Both the position numbers and the translations under genes were made by a program. DNA of 10,100 bases from positions 1-10,100 of the forward strand of contig JBCCRH010000215.1 of assembly GCA_039208045.1 (NCBI GenBank), in the 5' to 3' direction. Under the pieces are notes generated by a model. The model did no database searches and was not told the DNA's origin. It worked only from the letters and a program-made list of their open reading frames with translations. Positions 1 to 6,987 of the stretch are shown here, one piece after another (position 1 is the stretch's first letter; each line of letters opens with the position of its first letter). This DNA comes from JBCCRH01 sp039208045. Its GTDB lineage: Bacteria; Bacteroidota; Bacteroidia; Chitinophagales; Saprospiraceae.

Positions 1-14
1 CCGAGTTCGAAAAA

Positions 15-2282
15 GTGAGCGACATCATTCAATATATCAATTATTGGCAAGACCAATACCTAGACCTCAGAAGACAAAAAAGGCAGCTAAAAGATGATGA
101 GGAAGGCTTTGACGAAGAACGTTTTAACCAACACTTAAAAGCAGTACGTGAAATTTCTAGCCAAGTTGGTGAGTTTTTACGCTTGGTGCGCAGTATGGGG
201 CACCATTATCTGGATCAGTTCCAGCAAAATTCTTATGAAGAATTATTCAAACTCCTCAATGATGCTACCGGCTGGGAAAGTGTAAAAAGTGCAGGCATTG
301 CCATACCTCCTGCTGCGGCAGTAGAAGAAGAAGCTACTCCGCCATTAGATGTGAGTGAAATACCTGGAATGAATTTATTGCCAAATGATGAGGCCGTACC
401 CAAGGAAGAAAAGGCGGAACCATCTGAAGCAGCAGACGTGGTAGAACATCTTACTGAATCTATTCCTGAAAGCAGTGAATTGGAGCTTGTAGAAGCACCC
501 GTACCAGTGATAGCGGATACACCAGAGGAAGAAGCCCCCATTTCTGAACTTCCTCCAGAAGAAGAGCTAGAACCGCTACCAGACGCTGCCGAAGACATTA
601 TAAAAGAAGGCCTTGACTTGATTAGAAAAGGAAAACGAAGCAAGGCGCTCCAACATATGGAAGGAGCAGTCACATCCAATCCTAACGACACAGATATCCG
701 ATACCATTACGCGTTGATGCTAGCGCAGCAATCCAGTAGTTTATCGCAGGCACTCCTACAGGTTGATAGGGTGCTAGAGATTGATCCGGAGCAGGAAGAG
801 GCAAATTTCTTAAAAGGAGAAATTGCAGAGATCAATGAAGACTATGCTACCGCACTACAGTATTATGAGAAGGTAAGCGATCTCAATGAAGATTTTCCAG
901 ATGTCTTTTACCGAATGGGCGCATTGAGAGCTTCACTGGAAGAAAGCGATCCGACAGAAGCAGCTACTAATTTAAAAGTAGCTATGAAGAAAGCCCCTGA
1001 TAATATCGATGCCGTTTACCAGTATGGAGTTTTACTAAATGAACGCTTGGGTAAATCCAAGAAAGCAGAGAAATATTTTAAGAAGACCATTCAGCTAGAT
1101 GAAGATCATCCCTTTGCTTTCTACGATTTAGCATTGATTTACCATCAAAATGGTCAGTATGCTGCGGCAAGAGAGGCATATCTGGAAGCTGTTGAAAATA
1201 ATGCAGAACTACGCACTCCTGAAAACGAAGCGGCATTTGTAGTGCCAGAAGCGACACCCACCCCAGCGGAACTTCCCACTTCCGCTGCAACAGAGGCCCC
1301 TATACTAGAACTTGCAGCTACTCCTGAAGATGCAGAAGAGCTAGAGATCAGTGCCATCACCGCATTAAAAGAAAATATCGCAAGACTCGAAAAGTTGCTA
1401 CAACAGCGCGAAGAAGAGGCAATTGCAGCAACCATAGAGCCAGCAGCCATCCAAGAACCAACGCCACAGCCAGCACCAGAACCGGAGCAACCCACCTATC
1501 CTATTAAAACAGTACTCATCACAGGTGCTACTTCTGGTATTGGCAAAGCCACTGCCGATATATTTGCTGCGCATGGCCACCGACTTATCCTTACTGGTCG
1601 CCGTATAGAACGGCTAGAAGCATTGCAGCAAGGCTTTGAGCAAGAGCATAAAAATGAAGTATTCCTGTTGAATTACGACGTGCGCGACGCAGCTGCTTCG
1701 AAAGCCGCCATAGAAAGCTTACCAGAAGCCTGGCAAGATATTGATATTCTTATCAATAATGCAGGCAAAGCTAAAGGGCTAGCACCTATTCATGAGGGGC
1801 AGCTAGAGCACTGGGATGAAATGATCGATACGAACATCAAAGGACTCTTGTACATGACTCGATTGATTGCACCTGGTATGGTGGCCCGGCGCTCTGGGCA
1901 TATCATCAATGTGGCGTCTACAGCAGGCAAAGAGGTCTACCCAAAAGGGAATGTGTACTGTGCTACAAAGTTTGCAGTGGATGCGCTCACTAAGGGCATG
2001 CGATTGGACTTACATCCTTATAATATCCGAGTAAGCCAAGTAAGCCCTGCTCATGTAGAAGAAACTGAATTTGCACTCGTACGCTTTGATGGAGATGCCG
2101 AACGCGCCAAAATCTACGAAGACTTTAAGCCATTGGCAGCATCCGATGTTGCGAATTCTATCTATTATTTAGCAATGCAGCCTTCGCATGTGAATATACA
2201 GGATGTACTACTTATGGGTACCCAACAAGCTAGCGCTTTTATGATCGATCGTTCTGGAAGAGCGAAATTTGAAGAAGAATAA
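15..2282 (+). CDS. TPR-repeat / short-chain dehydrogenase (YdfG-like SDR) fusion protein; 5' end uncertain
   Basis: The C-terminal part (residues about 497-755, counted from the GTG at base 15) is a full classical SDR oxidoreductase. It has the nucleotide-binding motif TGATSGIG at 503-510, NNAG at 581-584, and the catalytic tetrad Asn607, Ser635, Tyr648 and Lys652 (YCATK). Arg529-Arg530 after the second strand suggest NADP(H) preference. The IDTNIKGLLY and late TEFALVRF stretches resemble the YdfG/3-hydroxy acid dehydrogenase branch; the substrate cannot be read from sequence. Upstream are a helical N-terminus (1-85), an acidic Pro/Glu-rich linker (about 100-190), about six TPR units (193-397), and a second linker (400-496) with a zipper-like helix at 445-468. 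There is no signal peptide in the visible part, so it is probably cytoplasmic. No Met lies between residues 324 and 603, which argues against a separately started SDR. The GTG has no ribosome binding site and the frame is open to base 3 (Glu-Phe-Glu-Lys), so the true start may be just upstream of the window. Confidence 0.88.
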   Translation: MSDIIQYINYWQDQYLDLRRQKRQLKDDEEGFDEERFNQHLKAVREISSQVGEFLRLVRSMGHHYLDQFQQNSYEELFKLLNDATGWESVKSAGIAIPPAAAVEEEATPPLDVSEIPGMNLLPNDEAVPKEEKAEPSEAADVVEHLTESIPESSELELVEAPVPVIADTPEEEAPISELPPEEELEPLPDAAEDIIKEGLDLIRKGKRSKALQHMEGAVTSNPNDTDIRYHYALMLAQQSSSLSQALLQVDRVLEIDPEQEEANFLKGEIAEINEDYATALQYYEKVSDLNEDFPDVFYRMGALRASLEESDPTEAATNLKVAMKKAPDNIDAVYQYGVLLNERLGKSKKAEKYFKKTIQLDEDHPFAFYDLALIYHQNGQYAAAREAYLEAVENNAELRTPENEAAFVVPEATPTPAELPTSAATEAPILELAATPEDAEELEISAITALKENIARLEKLLQQREEEAIAATIEPAAIQEPTPQPAPEPEQPTYPIKTVLITGATSGIGKATADIFAAHGHRLILTGRRIERLEALQQGFEQEHKNEVFLLNYDVRDAAASKAAIESLPEAWQDIDILINNAGKAKGLAPIHEGQLEHWDEMIDTNIKGLLYMTRLIAPGMVARRSGHIINVASTAGKEVYPKGNVYCATKFAVDALTKGMRLDLHPYNIRVSQVSPAHVEETEFALVRFDGDAERAKIYEDFKPLAASDVANSIYYLAMQPSHVNIQDVLLMGTQQASAFMIDRSGRAKFEEE

Positions 2283-2309
2283 TATGCGGATGAACTAGCA
2301 GTCCATTTT

Positions 2310-2338
2310 TTTGTTACTCCTACAATTTTATACATTTT
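2310..2338 (+). promoter_or_regulatory. Weak candidate Bacteroidota-type promoter for the metalloprotease gene
   Basis: TTTG at 2310-2313 is followed after 17 bases by TACATTTT at 2331-2338. This matches the Bacteroidota -33 (TTTG) and 7 of 8 positions of the -7 (TAnnTTTG) consensus at an acceptable spacing. It would give a 5' leader of about 170 bases before the ATG at 2516, containing both inverted repeats described below. The region is T-rich, so a chance match is quite possible. Confidence 0.3.
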
Positions 2339-2345
2339 TTTAATT

Positions 2346-2372
2346 TGAATTTGATTACACGCTTCAAATTCA
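2346..2372. repeat. 9-bp inverted repeat in the intergenic region
   Basis: TGAATTTGA (2346-2354) and TCAAATTCA (2364-2372) are perfect reverse complements around a 9-base spacer. The right arm is not followed by a T-run, so it is not a standard intrinsic terminator. It lies 64 bases after the stop codon of the SDR fusion gene and 143 bases before the metalloprotease start. It could be a protein-binding site or an AT-rich 3'/5' hairpin; function unknown. Confidence 0.45.
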
Positions 2373-2463
2373 TGTGTACTGCCCGTATATCTTATACCTA
2401 CCCATTTCTAACACGCATAAACATATTCTAAAACAGACCTCTGGGACAACAAAGCTTTCGGCT

Positions 2464-2482
2464 AGGTGAGTAGTGCTCACCT
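2464..2482 (+). promoter_or_regulatory. Short hairpin in the metalloprotease 5' leader
   Basis: AGGTGAG (2464-2470) pairs perfectly with CTCACCT (2476-2482) around the 5-base loop TAGTG. Allowing one bulged T on the right arm extends the stem by T-A and C-G pairs (2462-2485). It sits 33 bases before the ATG at 2516, and no T-run follows, so termination is unlikely. The rest of the 2283-2515 gap holds no gene that I can see. The leader just before the ATG (CTAAATAAATACC) is A/T-rich without a Shine-Dalgarno, as is usual in this phylum. Confidence 0.45.
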
Positions 2483-2515
2483 TAGACATGATTTCTCTAT
2501 CCCTAAATAAATACC

Positions 2516-5500
2516 ATGAAGTATTTGACTCTAACTACTTTTCTCCTACTATGTTGTCAGTGGAGTAATGCCCAGGACTTTTTTTGGACGAACGTTCAAC
2601 CCTCTTCCATTTCTGAAACAGGCAAACAGGATCTTTACCCTGATGCTTTCCGGACCTACCAGCTAGATACCAATAGCTTGTTGCAATTATTGGACCGCGT
2701 GCCTAAAGAACTAGAAACGCCTCTTGCAGAAAGTGAAAGCTTGTTAAGACTACCTCTTCCCGATGGCAGCGAAATGGTATTTCGTGTGGTGCAGTATGAT
2801 ATGATGGAAGCAGGCTTGCAAGCAAAGTATCCCTCCATTATCACTGTCCGTGGTATCAGTATTGATGATCCGAAGTTTACACTGAGGGCTGACTGGACAC
2901 ACAAAGGATTTCGAGCTTCTTTTGCTTCCGCAAATGGTAGAGTATTTATCGATCCGATCTATCGAAGAAATCGAGTAGGCTATATGGTCTACTATAAGAA
3001 AGACTACCCTACGGCTAGTACTCCTTTTACCTGTCATACCCACGGTGAAAAGGCATCTATTAGAAGTACAGACTCAGAGTCTACTACACGAATAGTAGGT
3101 GATTGTCAATTTCGTTCCTACCGCCTCGCGGTAGCTACTACTGGTGAATACTCCAATTTTCACGGGGCCAATAGTGCTGCTGATGCGTCCGTTGTTTTGG
3201 CGGAGGTAATCACTGCCATCAATCGAGTTAATGAAATCTATGAGCGCGATGTATCCGTGCGCCTAGTTTTAACTGCCAATACAGATGCTGTCTTTTATTA
3301 CAATGGTAATACAGACCCTTACACTAATAGCAATGGGAGCACGATGCTTGGGCAAAATCAAGCCAATCTTGATGCAACTATTGGATCAGGCAGCTATGAT
3401 ATTGGGCACGTATTCAGTACAGGAGGTGGCGGCGTGGCTAGGCTGCGCTCTCCATGCAATAGCACGGCAAAAGCCCAAGGTGTCACAGGCTTACCTAGCC
3501 CAATTAATGATCCTTTTTATATTGATTATGTAGCGCACGAAATAGGACATCAATTTGGTGGCAACCACACTCAAAATAATAATTGTAACCGTAGATTTCC
3601 TGCTTCGATGGAGCCAGGAAGTGCCTCTACCATCATGGGTTATGCTGGGATTTGCAATCCAAATGTACAGTTTGGCAGCGATGCTTATTTTCATGGGTAT
3701 AGTATTTTGGAAATGGCCAACTTTGTTACTAATTCAGGCTCCGGTGGTAGCTGTGCAACCATAATTTCTACCACCAACTCCCCTCCAGGCGCCACCGATC
3801 CTGGTGATCATTTCATTCCCCCTGCTACCCCATTTCGATTGGGAACAACAGGCAATGATGGTAACAATCCTTCTAACTCCCTGACGTATTGTTGGGAGCA
3901 ATGGGATCCAGAAGCAGCAGAGGTTATGCCTCCGGTTGGTACCAACGTGCAAGGTCCTTTATTTCGTAGTTTAAATCCAACTAGCGAATCAACTCGCTAT
4001 TTTCCAGCGCTTGTAGATGTTTTAGATGGTACTAGTTCACAATGGGAAGTGCTTCCAAACGTAGATCGGAATATGGAATTTCGCGTAAGCGTAAGAGATA
4101 ATAACAGCAGCTATGGCTGTATTGGAGATGAAAATGTTTCGATTGGAGTAAGTACTTCAGGGGGGCCTTTTGCAGTGACTTCCCAAAGTGGAGCTACCAG
4201 CTGGCTAGAAGGGCAATATGTGTTAGTCGAATGGAACAAAGGGGCTACTGATATTGCCCCCATTAATAGCCCAAATGTCAATGTTTACCTGGCCAGAAAT
4301 GGGCAGGATTTCTCCACCCTCTTGGCCTCCAATATTCCTAATAGTGGTAAAGCATACGTCTTATTGCCTCAAGGCACCAGCTCTAATGCTAGAATTATGG
4401 TGGAAGGTGCAGGAAATGTCTTCTATAGCGTAAATACTGGCTCTATCACGATTGGCTCTAGCGGGCCAGATTATGCCTTGGGTGCTCCAACCGCTATTAT
4501 CACCTCTTGTCCAAACCAAAGTGTAACTTATACTATAGAAACAAGTAGTTTTGGAGGATATACTAACTCTATTAGTCTGGGCAGCGCCAATGTTCCTAGC
4601 GGTTTGAGCCTAGGTTTTGGTAGTACCACCCTTAGCCCTGGAGGTTCCACTACTTTAACGGTGGCCGGGCTACAAAATATAAGCACTGGATTTTATACGT
4701 TTAATGTTACTGCAACTAGTGCGAGCGGTACAAAGGATATTATTCTGTTCTTGAATCGTTTAGATGGCCCAGCAGCCATTTTGACCTCTTCGCCTGTTGA
4801 TAATAACACAGAGGAGTCGGTAGCTCCAAGTTTTGATTGGCAAGATGAACCATCTAGCAGCAACTATGAAATACAGTTGGCGAGTGATCCTTCTTTCAAC
4901 AATATTATTGCCACCACCGTCACCATCAATTCCAATTGGGCAGTCGATTTGGAGCTGGCTCCGCTGACTACTTATTATTGGCGAGTAAGCGGGATAGGAG
5001 ATTGTGGCATTGGCCCTTGGTCTTCGATCAATTCATTCACCACCGTTCCATGTATCGAATTTAACAGCTCGGATGTGCCTATAGTCATCTCTAGTTCTGG
5101 TGCTCCAACCTACATTTCAGAACTCAATATAGGAGCGTCAGGAACGCTGAAGGACGTAAATATCATCAATCTGGAAGGAGATCATACCTGGGTGAGTGAT
5201 CTAGTATTTACCTTAACTAGTCCTGATGGTACCTCTCGCGGTGTTTTCGGTGCAATATGCGGTAGCTTGGATGACTTTGATCTAGCCTTTAACAGTCAAT
5301 CCAATAACGCATACAGCAGCATCCCTTGTCCACCCACTGATGGCAATATCTATCAACCTGCACAGTCTTTTAATAATTTCAATGACGAATCGATAAATGG
5401 CAACTGGATATTGACGATCCAAGATCGCTTCAACCAGGATGGAGGACAGGTAAGTAGCTGGGGGCTCCGGCTTTGTGTAGAAAACTATGTAGCAGCACTA

Positions 5501-6037
5501 CCGGTTGAGCTGCTCAACTTTAGCGTTCAAGCACAAGAAGACGCTTTACTACTGAATTGGGCGACTGCCAGTGAAATCGACAACAAAGGCTTCTGGATCG
5601 AACGCAAGCTAGCTTCAGAGGCAGCGTTTACCCCAATTGCTTGGGTAGATGGACAAGGCACTACTGAACTCAAACAAAGCTACCAATATGTAGATGAAAC
5701 GGCCCCTCGTGGGCAAACCATCTACTACCAATTACGCCAAGTAGATTTTGATGGGGCTTTTGATTTCTCTCCGGTAAGACAAGGAAAACTATCACTAGGG
5801 GCGAAAGAGATTCTGGTATACCCCAACCCAGCTTACTCCGAGCTAACCATCGAAAGGAGTGAAGATGCCCTTTCAAGCACGGCTTTACTGTACGATACCA
5901 AGGGACGACTTCTGCTACAACAGCCACTCACCTCGCCCAACTCTCAGCTTGATATCATTCATCTACCAAGTGGCATCTACTGGTTGAGCATCCGAGAAAG
6001 TGAGCGCATTTTTATGCAAAAGGTGATCAAGCTCTAA
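2516..6037 (+). CDS. Secreted multidomain zinc metalloprotease (reprolysin-like metzincin) with Fn3, P-domain and T9SS type A sorting domain
   Basis: An exported protease of 1173 residues. A signal peptide covers residues 1-19 (cleavage likely SNA|QDFF). Residues 20-195 form a probable propeptide. The catalytic domain (about 196-415) carries the metzincin zinc site HEIGHQFGGNH at 341-351, with His341, His345 and His351 as ligands and Glu342 as general base, and the Met-turn at Met374 (IMGY). A region at 420-650 follows the usual architecture of these proteases (the TYCWEQWD and GPLFRSLNPTS stretches). An Fn3-like domain lies at about 755-845 (YYWRV near 820) and a proprotein-convertase P-type jelly roll at about 850-988 (NGNWILTIQD, SSWGLRLC). 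A linker module follows at 995-1090 (ALPVELLNF, ASEIDNKGFWIER), then the T9SS sorting domain at 1098-1173 (VYPNPA, PSGIYWLSI, KVIKL). The expected role is cleavage of extracellular or surface protein after export by T9SS; the substrate is unknown. ATG at 2516 is chosen because the signal peptide begins there. Confidence 0.95.
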   Translation: MKYLTLTTFLLLCCQWSNAQDFFWTNVQPSSISETGKQDLYPDAFRTYQLDTNSLLQLLDRVPKELETPLAESESLLRLPLPDGSEMVFRVVQYDMMEAGLQAKYPSIITVRGISIDDPKFTLRADWTHKGFRASFASANGRVFIDPIYRRNRVGYMVYYKKDYPTASTPFTCHTHGEKASIRSTDSESTTRIVGDCQFRSYRLAVATTGEYSNFHGANSAADASVVLAEVITAINRVNEIYERDVSVRLVLTANTDAVFYYNGNTDPYTNSNGSTMLGQNQANLDATIGSGSYDIGHVFSTGGGGVARLRSPCNSTAKAQGVTGLPSPINDPFYIDYVAHEIGHQFGGNHTQNNNCNRRFPASMEPGSASTIMGYAGICNPNVQFGSDAYFHGYSILEMANFVTNSGSGGSCATIISTTNSPPGATDPGDHFIPPATPFRLGTTGNDGNNPSNSLTYCWEQWDPEAAEVMPPVGTNVQGPLFRSLNPTSESTRYFPALVDVLDGTSSQWEVLPNVDRNMEFRVSVRDNNSSYGCIGDENVSIGVSTSGGPFAVTSQSGATSWLEGQYVLVEWNKGATDIAPINSPNVNVYLARNGQDFSTLLASNIPNSGKAYVLLPQGTSSNARIMVEGAGNVFYSVNTGSITIGSSGPDYALGAPTAIITSCPNQSVTYTIETSSFGGYTNSISLGSANVPSGLSLGFGSTTLSPGGSTTLTVAGLQNISTGFYTFNVTATSASGTKDIILFLNRLDGPAAILTSSPVDNNTEESVAPSFDWQDEPSSSNYEIQLASDPSFNNIIATTVTINSNWAVDLELAPLTTYYWRVSGIGDCGIGPWSSINSFTTVPCIEFNSSDVPIVISSSGAPTYISELNIGASGTLKDVNIINLEGDHTWVSDLVFTLTSPDGTSRGVFGAICGSLDDFDLAFNSQSNNAYSSIPCPPTDGNIYQPAQSFNNFNDESINGNWILTIQDRFNQDGGQVSSWGLRLCVENYVAALPVELLNFSVQAQEDALLLNWATASEIDNKGFWIERKLASEAAFTPIAWVDGQGTTELKQSYQYVDETAPRGQTIYYQLRQVDFDGAFDFSPVRQGKLSLGAKEILVYPNPAYSELTIERSEDALSSTALLYDTKGRLLLQQPLTSPNSQLDIIHLPSGIYWLSIRESERIFMQKVIKL

Positions 6038-6042
6038 ATAGC

Positions 6043-6834
6043 CTAAAACGCGCTGGGGATCAAAACATAAGCATTTTGGGCACGTTTGCTGAATAAATCA
6101 TAATCCACCCAGATGTAGCCTTTATCGCCCCATTTTGATCCCCAGCAACTCATCAGTTCAAACGCTTTTTGTTTTTCGTCGTATCCGACCACGATGAAGG
6201 TATACACCTTCGCGCCATTATTAATGGGCTGCCATTGGCGTTGGTTTTGGATCGACTTCATCGCCTCGCTACCTTTCACTTCTACCAGTACCGGATTGCC
6301 GCGCATCAGCGCTTTCCGTATCTCAAATACTTTTTGTCGATTTCTACTGCTAGGCCGGAAGAGATGCAAGTAATTATCAATTCGATATTTATTAGTTGCG
6401 TATACCCCTGCGTTCAGTTGGCTGGAGCCAAAAGGCAAAATCGCGGCACTCACCGTCCCTTCTTTCGCCAAGAAGTTAAAGGCATCTGCGGCAGTCCAGG
6501 CAGTGCCTCGATTGTTTAAGTTGAGGGCAATGTAGTCGGGACTTAAATTGACTTTATAATTGCGATCAATATTTACGTAGTATTCCAGTAGACTAGCGGC
6601 CATATAGCTCAGCTCATTCTGCGAGGAGGAAGCTTTCCGAACGGGCATCATGTAGGCTTTCACGCTTTGTGCTTCCAGCATATCACGAGCATTGCTCCCT
6701 ACCCCATCCACAATGGGCATATAAGCGTCGATCCATTCTTCTTTCGTGATGCCCAGCGCTAAATCTTTTACTTGGGCGCCGATAGTGGTGAGTACAAATA
6801 GTAAACCGGTAGATAGTAAGGCGATTCTCTTCAT
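6043..6834 (-). CDS. Exported papain-fold (C1-like) protein, probable pseudoprotease lacking the catalytic triad
   Basis: A 263-residue protein with a signal peptide at 1-20 (TIGA|QVK). The C-terminal half reads like a papain-family (C1) peptidase: a VVGYDE strand at 215-220 and WGSKWGDKGYIWVDYD at 231-246 match the conserved WGxxWGxxGY block. The active-site positions do not match. By eye alignment with papain, the Cys position falls on Tyr77 (LSYMAAS), the His position on Tyr211 (VYTFIVVGY), and the Asn of NSWG is Ser229 (SCWG). The fold is thus probably kept and peptidase activity lost, pointing to a binding, inhibitory or scaffold role; this is inference. The start at 6834 is preferred over an in-frame ATG at 6879 because the signal peptide begins there and a promoter lies upstream, within the longer version. 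It converges on the metalloprotease gene with a gap of only 5 bases. Confidence 0.82.
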   Translation of the reverse strand: MKRIALLSTGLLFVLTTIGAQVKDLALGITKEEWIDAYMPIVDGVGSNARDMLEAQSVKAYMMPVRKASSSQNELSYMAASLLEYYVNIDRNYKVNLSPDYIALNLNNRGTAWTAADAFNFLAKEGTVSAAILPFGSSQLNAGVYATNKYRIDNYLHLFRPSSRNRQKVFEIRKALMRGNPVLVEVKGSEAMKSIQNQRQWQPINNGAKVYTFIVVGYDEKQKAFELMSCWGSKWGDKGYIWVDYDLFSKRAQNAYVLIPSAF

Positions 6835-6853
6835 ATATTGAGGGATTGTGTGG

Positions 6854-6879
6854 TTGCGTAGACTAGATACTATACGCAA
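6854..6879. promoter_or_regulatory. Inverted repeat overlapping the -7 box and transcript start: candidate operator
   Basis: TTGCGTA (6854-6860) and TACGCAA (6873-6879) are perfect 7-base inverted arms around a 12-base spacer. One arm overlaps the downstream end of the -7 box and the other lies in the predicted leader of the papain-fold gene. A dimeric regulator bound here would block RNA polymerase. Alternatively the repeat could form a weak leader hairpin. No regulator gene is present in the window. Confidence 0.4.
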
Positions 6880-6906
6880 ATATAGGGCTCAATATTGTTT
6901 GTGAAA
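6877..6906 (-). promoter_or_regulatory. Bacteroidota-type promoter of the papain-fold gene
   Basis: On the minus strand TATATTTG (6884-6877) matches the Bacteroidota -7 consensus TAnnTTTG in full. An imperfect -33 element, TTTC (6906-6903), lies 18 bases upstream. Transcription would begin near 6871, leaving a leader of about 36 bases before the ATG at 6834. That spacing also supports the shorter start of the gene, since an ATG at 6879 would lie upstream of the predicted transcript start. Confidence 0.6.
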
Positions 6907-6915
6907 CGCAGCTAG

Positions 6916-6960
6916 ACCTCGGAGTCCTTAAGACCTCCGGAGTCTTAAGGACTCCGAGGT
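6916..6960. repeat. Compound intergenic palindrome (19-bp stem, 7-base loop); REP-like or terminator
   Basis: ACCTCGGAGTCCTTAAGAC (6916-6934) is perfectly complementary to 6942-6960, with the 7-base spacer CTCCGGA. The element also reads as two overlapping near-palindromic units, 6920-6939 and 6938-6956, both of the form CGGAGTC-TTAAG-GACTCCG with small changes. It lies 27 bases past the stop of the minus-strand coiled-coil gene and just upstream of the papain-fold promoter. It may end transcription from the first gene before the second begins, though no T-run follows on either strand. G+C-rich palindromes of this general look occur between genes in related genomes (recollection, not checked), so a dispersed repeat is equally likely. 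Confidence 0.7.
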
Positions 6961-6987
6961 GTTTCCAGACTTAATTAAATTAAAATC

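Noticed and set aside
233..691. Minus-strand open frame rich in Ser and Ala inside the TPR-SDR gene
   Set aside because: It is the complement of the acidic Glu/Ala-rich linker codons; the composition is an artefact and the plus-strand protein has clear domains.
1154..1495. Second minus-strand Ser/Ala/Gly-rich frame
   Set aside because: Mirror of the Pro/Glu/Ala linker before the SDR domain; no recognisable motif.
6169..6519. Plus-strand frame opposite the papain-fold gene
   Set aside because: No family motif or start signal; the minus-strand frame has a signal peptide, conserved blocks and a promoter.
6835..6879. N-terminal extension of the papain-fold protein from an ATG at 6879
   Set aside because: It would put 15 polar residues before a good signal peptide and would start upstream of the predicted transcript start.
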